Below are positions 4,792 to 7,607 of a DNA stretch of 7,607 nt, piece by piece. This DNA comes from DASSKF01 sp035690725 (lineage in GTDB: Bacteria > Actinomycetota > Actinomycetes > Actinomycetales > Dermatophilaceae). Positions within the stretch are counted from its first letter, which is position 1, and each line of letters opens with the position of its first letter. The notes under the pieces are model-generated. The model made no database searches. It saw nothing but the letters and a program-made list of their open reading frames with translations, and was not told the DNA's origin. The stretch is from positions 1 to 7,607 of the forward strand of contig DASSKF010000076.1 in NCBI GenBank assembly GCA_035690725.1, given 5' to 3'. A program made the position numbers and the translations under genes.

Positions 4792-5376
4792 ATGCCCGAG
4801 CCCACGCCGAGCACGACCGCCGTCGCCGACGCGCGGATCCCGGCCGGCCACCCCTTCGCCGCGCACCTGCAGAAGGCCTCCGCGGTCCGGCGCGAGCAGC
4901 CGCACCGGCTGTGGACGCCGCAGGACGGCGCCCTCCCGAGCCTCTACCTGAGCCACGGCGCACCGATGCTGTTCGAGATGAGCGACTGGATGGACCAGCT
5001 GCACGGCTGGGCCCGCCGCCTGCCCCGGCCCCAGGCGATCCTCATCGTCTCGGCCCACTGGGAGTCGGCGCCGCTGTCCATCACGAGCACCGGGGCCGGG
5101 GGCTGGACCACGGGGCGTGGGTGCCGCTGAAGATCATGTACCCGGAGGCGGACATCCCGGTCCTGCAGCTGAGCCTGCCCACCCAGGACGCGGCGACGCT
5201 GATGGCGCTGGGCGAGCGACTGCGTCCGCTGCGCGAGGCAGGCGTGCTCGTCATCGGGTCGGGCTACATGACCCACGGGCTGCCGTTCATCGACTGGCGC
5301 AACACCGACGCGGTGCCCGGGTGGTCCTCCGACTTCGACCTCTGGGCAGCCGAAGCGCTCCTTCCAGGCGGCCTGA
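4792..5376 (+). pseudogene. LigB/DODA-type extradiol dioxygenase remnant
   Basis: The ATG at 4792 has a good ribosome binding site (AAGGAG, 4779-4784, 7 bases before). The first 100 residues match the N-terminal half of class III extradiol dioxygenases of the YgiD/4,5-DOPA dioxygenase type: LPSLYLSHGAPML, with metal ligand His55, and PRPQAILIVSAHWES, with His89. At about 5090-5105 the family's middle part, roughly 45 residues, is missing and the frame changes. The original frame ends at TGA 5128-5130, giving only 112 residues. The other frame resumes with RGLDHGAWVPLKIMYPEADIPVLQLS, holding the conserved catalytic His, and GVLVIGSGYMTHGLPFIDW. The match stops near LWAAEALLPGG, so the C-terminal part with the third metal ligand is also absent; the end given is approximate. 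An intact relative would cleave catechol-type rings using a bound metal. The product is almost certainly inactive. Confidence 0.85.
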
Positions 5377-5480
5377 CCCGCGAACGGTCATCGCTCGGCC
5401 GGAGGTGCCGGCCGAGGACGCCGGCGCGGCATACCATGACGGCGGCCGACCGCCCGGCCCCCGGCTGCGAACGGAGCGTG

Positions 5481-6530
5481 ATGACCTCCCGGCGACGTTA
5501 CGAGCTCGCCTCCGACAACTGTGCCGGCGCCCACCCGGAGGTGATGGAGGCGCTGGCGGCCGCCAATGCCGGGACCGAGCCCAGCTACGGCGAGGACCGC
5601 TGGACGGCACGGCTGCAGGACGTGGTGCGTGACCACTTCGGTCCGCGGGCCGAGGCGTTCCCCGTCTTCAACGGAACGGGCGCCAACGTGGTCTCCCTGC
5701 AGGCGATGCAGCCGTCGTGGGGCGCGGTGCTGTGCGCTCGCACCGCGCACATCAACACCGACGAGTGCGGTGCGCCGGAGCGGGTCGCCGGCATCAAGCT
5801 GGTGCCCGTCGACACGCCGGACGGCAAGTTGACCCCCGAGCTCCTCGCACCGGAGGCGCAGGGCTTCGGCGACGAGCACCATGCCCAGCCCAGCGTCGTC
5901 TCGCTGACCCAGAGCACCGAGCTGGGCACGGTCTACACCGCCGAGGAGACGCGCGCCGTCTGTGACTTCGCCCACGAGCTCGGGATGACGGTGCACGTCG
6001 ACGGCGCACGGCTGGCGAACGCGGCGGCCTCCCTGGACGTGCCGCTGCGGGCGCTGACGACCGACGCCGGCGCCGACGTGGTCTCCCTCGGCGGCACCAA
6101 GAATGGGATGCTCTTCGGCGAGGCAGTCCTGGTCCTCGACCCGGACACCGTCAGCGGCGTGCCCTACATCCGCAAGTACTCGATGCAGCTGGCCTCGAAG
6201 ATGCGCTTCATCTCCGCCCAGCTGGTCGCGCTGCTCGAGGGGGACCTGTGGCGGCGGTCGGCGGTGCGCGCGAACGCCGGCGCGCGGCTGCTGCGCTCAC
6301 TGGTGGAGGACGTCCCGAACGTCCACCCGACGCAGCCGACCGAGGCCAACGCCGTCTTCGTCACCGTCCCGCCGGACCGGGCCGAGGAGCTCGACAGGCT
6401 GGCGCGGTTCGAGACGTGGGACTCGGTGCGCGGGGAGGTGCGGTGGATGTGCGCCCACGACACGGACGAGGCGGACCTGCGTGCCTTCGCCGACGAGCTG
6501 AGCCGGCTCATGGCCTCCGGGAGGAGTTGA
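5481..6530 (+). CDS. Low-specificity L-threonine aldolase
   Basis: This encodes 349 residues of a fold-type I PLP enzyme (beta-eliminating lyase/threonine aldolase family) that cleaves threonine or allo-threonine to glycine and acetaldehyde in the cytoplasm. Seen in order: ASDNCAGAHPEVMEAL (10-25) and SYGEDRWTARLQ (35-46) of the N-terminal signature; FNGTGAN (63-69), binding the cofactor phosphate; ARTAHI (86-91), with the His that stacks on the PLP ring; HVDGAR (172-177), with the Asp that contacts the pyridine nitrogen; and LGGTKNG (203-209), with Lys207 as the Schiff-base lysine. All catalytic residues are present. ATG 5481 is preferred because family homology begins at once and GGAG lies at 5473-5476, though only 4 bases away; GTG 5478 and ATG 5436 are in-frame alternatives. 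The frame stays open far upstream through the dioxygenase remnant, which should not be added to this protein. The 3' end overlaps the convergent peptidase gene by 23 bases. Confidence 0.93.
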   Translation: MTSRRRYELASDNCAGAHPEVMEALAAANAGTEPSYGEDRWTARLQDVVRDHFGPRAEAFPVFNGTGANVVSLQAMQPSWGAVLCARTAHINTDECGAPERVAGIKLVPVDTPDGKLTPELLAPEAQGFGDEHHAQPSVVSLTQSTELGTVYTAEETRAVCDFAHELGMTVHVDGARLANAAASLDVPLRALTTDAGADVVSLGGTKNGMLFGEAVLVLDPDTVSGVPYIRKYSMQLASKMRFISAQLVALLEGDLWRRSAVRANAGARLLRSLVEDVPNVHPTQPTEANAVFVTVPPDRAEELDRLARFETWDSVRGEVRWMCAHDTDEADLRAFADELSRLMASGRS

Positions 6531-7230
6531 CCACCTCCGCGGCGGCGACGAGACCCGCGAACAGGCCCGTGTCGTCACGCACCTCGGGGTGCCACTGCAC
6601 GCCCAGCCAGAAGGGCCGGTCGGTGCGGTCCATCGCCTCGACGGTGCCGTCGGCGGCGTGGGCGACCGCCGTGTAGCCGGGGTGGCTGGCCACCGCCTGG
6701 TGGTGGTGGCACCCGACCTGGACCTGCGAGCCCACCAGCTCGAACAGCCGCGACCCGGGCGTGACGTCGACGGCGGTCGTGCCGTAGACGTCGCCGCCGG
6801 GCGAGTGGCCGGTGTGCCGGACCACGTCGGGGAGGTGCTGCTCGAGCGTGCCGCCGGCGTGGGCGGCCATCACCTGCATGCCCCGGCAGACGCCCAGCAC
6901 CGCCGTGGGCTGCTCCTCGGCCGCGGCGAGCAGCGCCAGCTCCCAGCCGTCCCGGTCGTCGCGCCAGCTCGTCGTGTGCTCGCCCGGCCGCGCTCCGTAG
7001 CGGCCGGGCCCCACGTCGGCGCCGCCGGCGACCAGCAGCCCGTCCAGCCGGGCGAGGACGTCCCGGGCGGCCGAGGCCGGCTCGGCCACCGGCGGGAGCA
7101 GGACCGGCACGCCGCCCGCGCGGCGGATGGAGTCGGCGTACGCACTGGGAAGCAGGTCGGCGATGACGTCACGCCACACGCCCCAGGTCGCCGGCTCACG
7201 GTAGGTGGAGAGCCCGATCAGTGGCGCCAT
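6508..7230 (-). CDS. Gamma-glutamyl-gamma-aminobutyrate hydrolase-like peptidase C26 (PuuD family)
   Basis: This encodes 240 residues, near the family's usual 240-255, of a class I glutamine-amidotransferase fold. PLIGLSTYRE (3-12) is the typical opening. DGLLVAGGADVGPGRYG (63-79) is the oxyanion-loop region. The nucleophile is Cys115 in VLGVCRGMQVM, and the remaining triad is His214 and Glu216 in VQWHPEV. CHHHQAV (174-180) matches the family's HHQAV stretch. The enzyme hydrolyses a gamma-glutamyl bond, in the Puu pathway freeing GABA from gamma-glutamyl-GABA; the exact substrate here is not known. The start is 4 bases after the stop of the upstream dehydrogenase gene on the same strand, and no separate ribosome binding site is clear, so translation is probably coupled. 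The 3' end lies 23 bases inside the threonine aldolase gene. Confidence 0.92.
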   Translation of the reverse strand: MAPLIGLSTYREPATWGVWRDVIADLLPSAYADSIRRAGGVPVLLPPVAEPASAARDVLARLDGLLVAGGADVGPGRYGARPGEHTTSWRDDRDGWELALLAAAEEQPTAVLGVCRGMQVMAAHAGGTLEQHLPDVVRHTGHSPGGDVYGTTAVDVTPGSRLFELVGSQVQVGCHHHQAVASHPGYTAVAHAADGTVEAMDRTDRPFWLGVQWHPEVRDDTGLFAGLVAAAEVVNSSRRP

Positions 7231-7234
7231 GGAT

Positions 7235-7607
7235 CTACAGCGGGGTGACGTAGGCGCCGGAGATGCCGCCGTCGACCAGGAAGGTCGTCGCGGTCATGAA
7301 GCTGGACTCGTCGGAGGCGAGGAACAGCACGGCGTTGGCCATCTCCTCGGGCTCGCCGAAGCGTCCCATCGGGACGTGCACCAGGCGCCGCTGGGCCTTG
7401 TCCGGGTCCTTGGCGAACAGGTCCTGCAGCAGCGGGGTGTTGACCGGGCCGGGGCACAGCGCGTTGACCCGGACGCCCTGCCGGGCGAACTGCACCCCGA
7501 GCTCACGGCTCATGCTGAGCACGCCGCCCTTGGACGCGGAGTAGGAGATCTGGGAGGTGGCCGCGCCCATCACGGCCACGAAGGAGGCGGTGTTGATGAT
7601 CGAGCCG
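7235..7607 (-). CDS. Short-chain dehydrogenase/reductase, C-terminal part (cut by window edge)
   Basis: The visible 123 residues are the C-terminal half of a classical SDR enzyme (usual length about 250); the start and the Rossmann GxxxGxG cofactor motif lie beyond the right edge. The catalytic serine is in GSIINTAS at the visible beginning, and the catalytic Tyr and Lys are in SYSASKGGV (YxxxK). GVRVNALCPGPVNTPLL is the conserved NA..PG strand-loop after it. GRFGEPEEMANAVLFLASDESSFMTATTFLVDGG is the standard C-terminal block with the final VDGG motif. It reduces or oxidises a carbonyl/alcohol with NAD(P)H; the substrate cannot be given. It is the upstream partner of the PuuD-like gene, with 4 bases between them, so the two form an operon probably concerned with the breakdown of amines or their gamma-glutamyl derivatives. 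Confidence 0.92.
   Translation of the reverse strand, partial: GSIINTASFVAVMGAATSQISYSASKGGVLSMSRELGVQFARQGVRVNALCPGPVNTPLLQDLFAKDPDKAQRRLVHVPMGRFGEPEEMANAVLFLASDESSFMTATTFLVDGGISGAYVTPL

Noticed and set aside
3102..4814. 570-residue transporter with a long N-terminal part
   Set aside because: The part beyond 4169 is a shadow of the marR gene in another frame, arginine- and proline-rich with no family features.
3153..6530. Single 1125-residue plus-strand protein ending in the threonine aldolase
   Set aside because: The first part is antisense to the transporter and marR genes, the middle is one frame of the dioxygenase remnant, and only residues from 5481 on form a recognisable protein.
6520..6538. 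GGAGG/CCTCC hairpin in the aldolase/peptidase overlap as a terminator
   Set aside because: The stem is only 5 bp with several competing pairings and no T-tract.
1..7607. CRISPR array, insertion sequence, rRNA, riboswitch
   Set aside because: I saw no regularly spaced repeats, transposase motifs, rRNA sequence or recognisable riboswitch core on either strand.

Overview
The window comes from a high-GC actinobacterium. Support for this is the strong G/C bias at third codon positions, GTG starts, a tRNA-Tyr without an encoded CCA end, an apparently leaderless argG promoter, and a type-2-like argininosuccinate synthase of about 480 residues. The genus cannot be fixed from the sequence; Intrasporangiaceae or Nocardioidaceae is only a guess.

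Layout, left to right. (1) Bases 1-200 hold a tRNA-Tyr gene with its -10 element and a strong hairpin terminator. (2) Bases 340-930 hold a compact type II toxin-antitoxin pair: a ribbon-helix-helix antitoxin overlapping a MazF/PemK-type endoribonuclease by 4 bases, preceded by a perfect 8-bp inverted repeat that looks like its autoregulatory operator. (3) Bases 983-1584 hold a decayed PAP2 (phosphatidic acid phosphatase) gene. All three catalytic motifs survive but sit in two frames, and the N-terminal region needs a third. It keeps a ribosome binding site and tandem 11-bp repeats upstream. (4) Bases 1600-3086 hold argG, preceded by overlapping TGCAT/ATGCA palindromes (probable ARG boxes) that cover its promoter. 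(5) On the minus strand, 4711 down to 3102 hold a MarR-family regulator followed by a TDT-family (TehA-like) membrane transporter, convergent with argG across a shared hairpin. (6) Divergent from marR lies a broken LigB/DODA-type extradiol dioxygenase (4792 to about 5376) that lacks a middle segment and the C-terminus. (7) A low-specificity threonine aldolase on the plus strand (5481-6530) overlaps tail-to-tail with a minus-strand operon: a gamma-glutamyl-GABA hydrolase-like peptidase C26 (7230-6508) preceded by a short-chain dehydrogenase that runs off the right edge.

Functionally this is mostly housekeeping and amino-acid metabolism (arginine synthesis, threonine/glycine interconversion, gamma-glutamyl amine catabolism) with accessory material at the tRNA end. 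The notable signals are regulatory palindromes in front of several units and two genes in decay whose surviving frames run uninterrupted into the next intact gene. That arrangement would mislead automated start calling for argG and for the threonine aldolase. I did not find a system that I would call new in kind.
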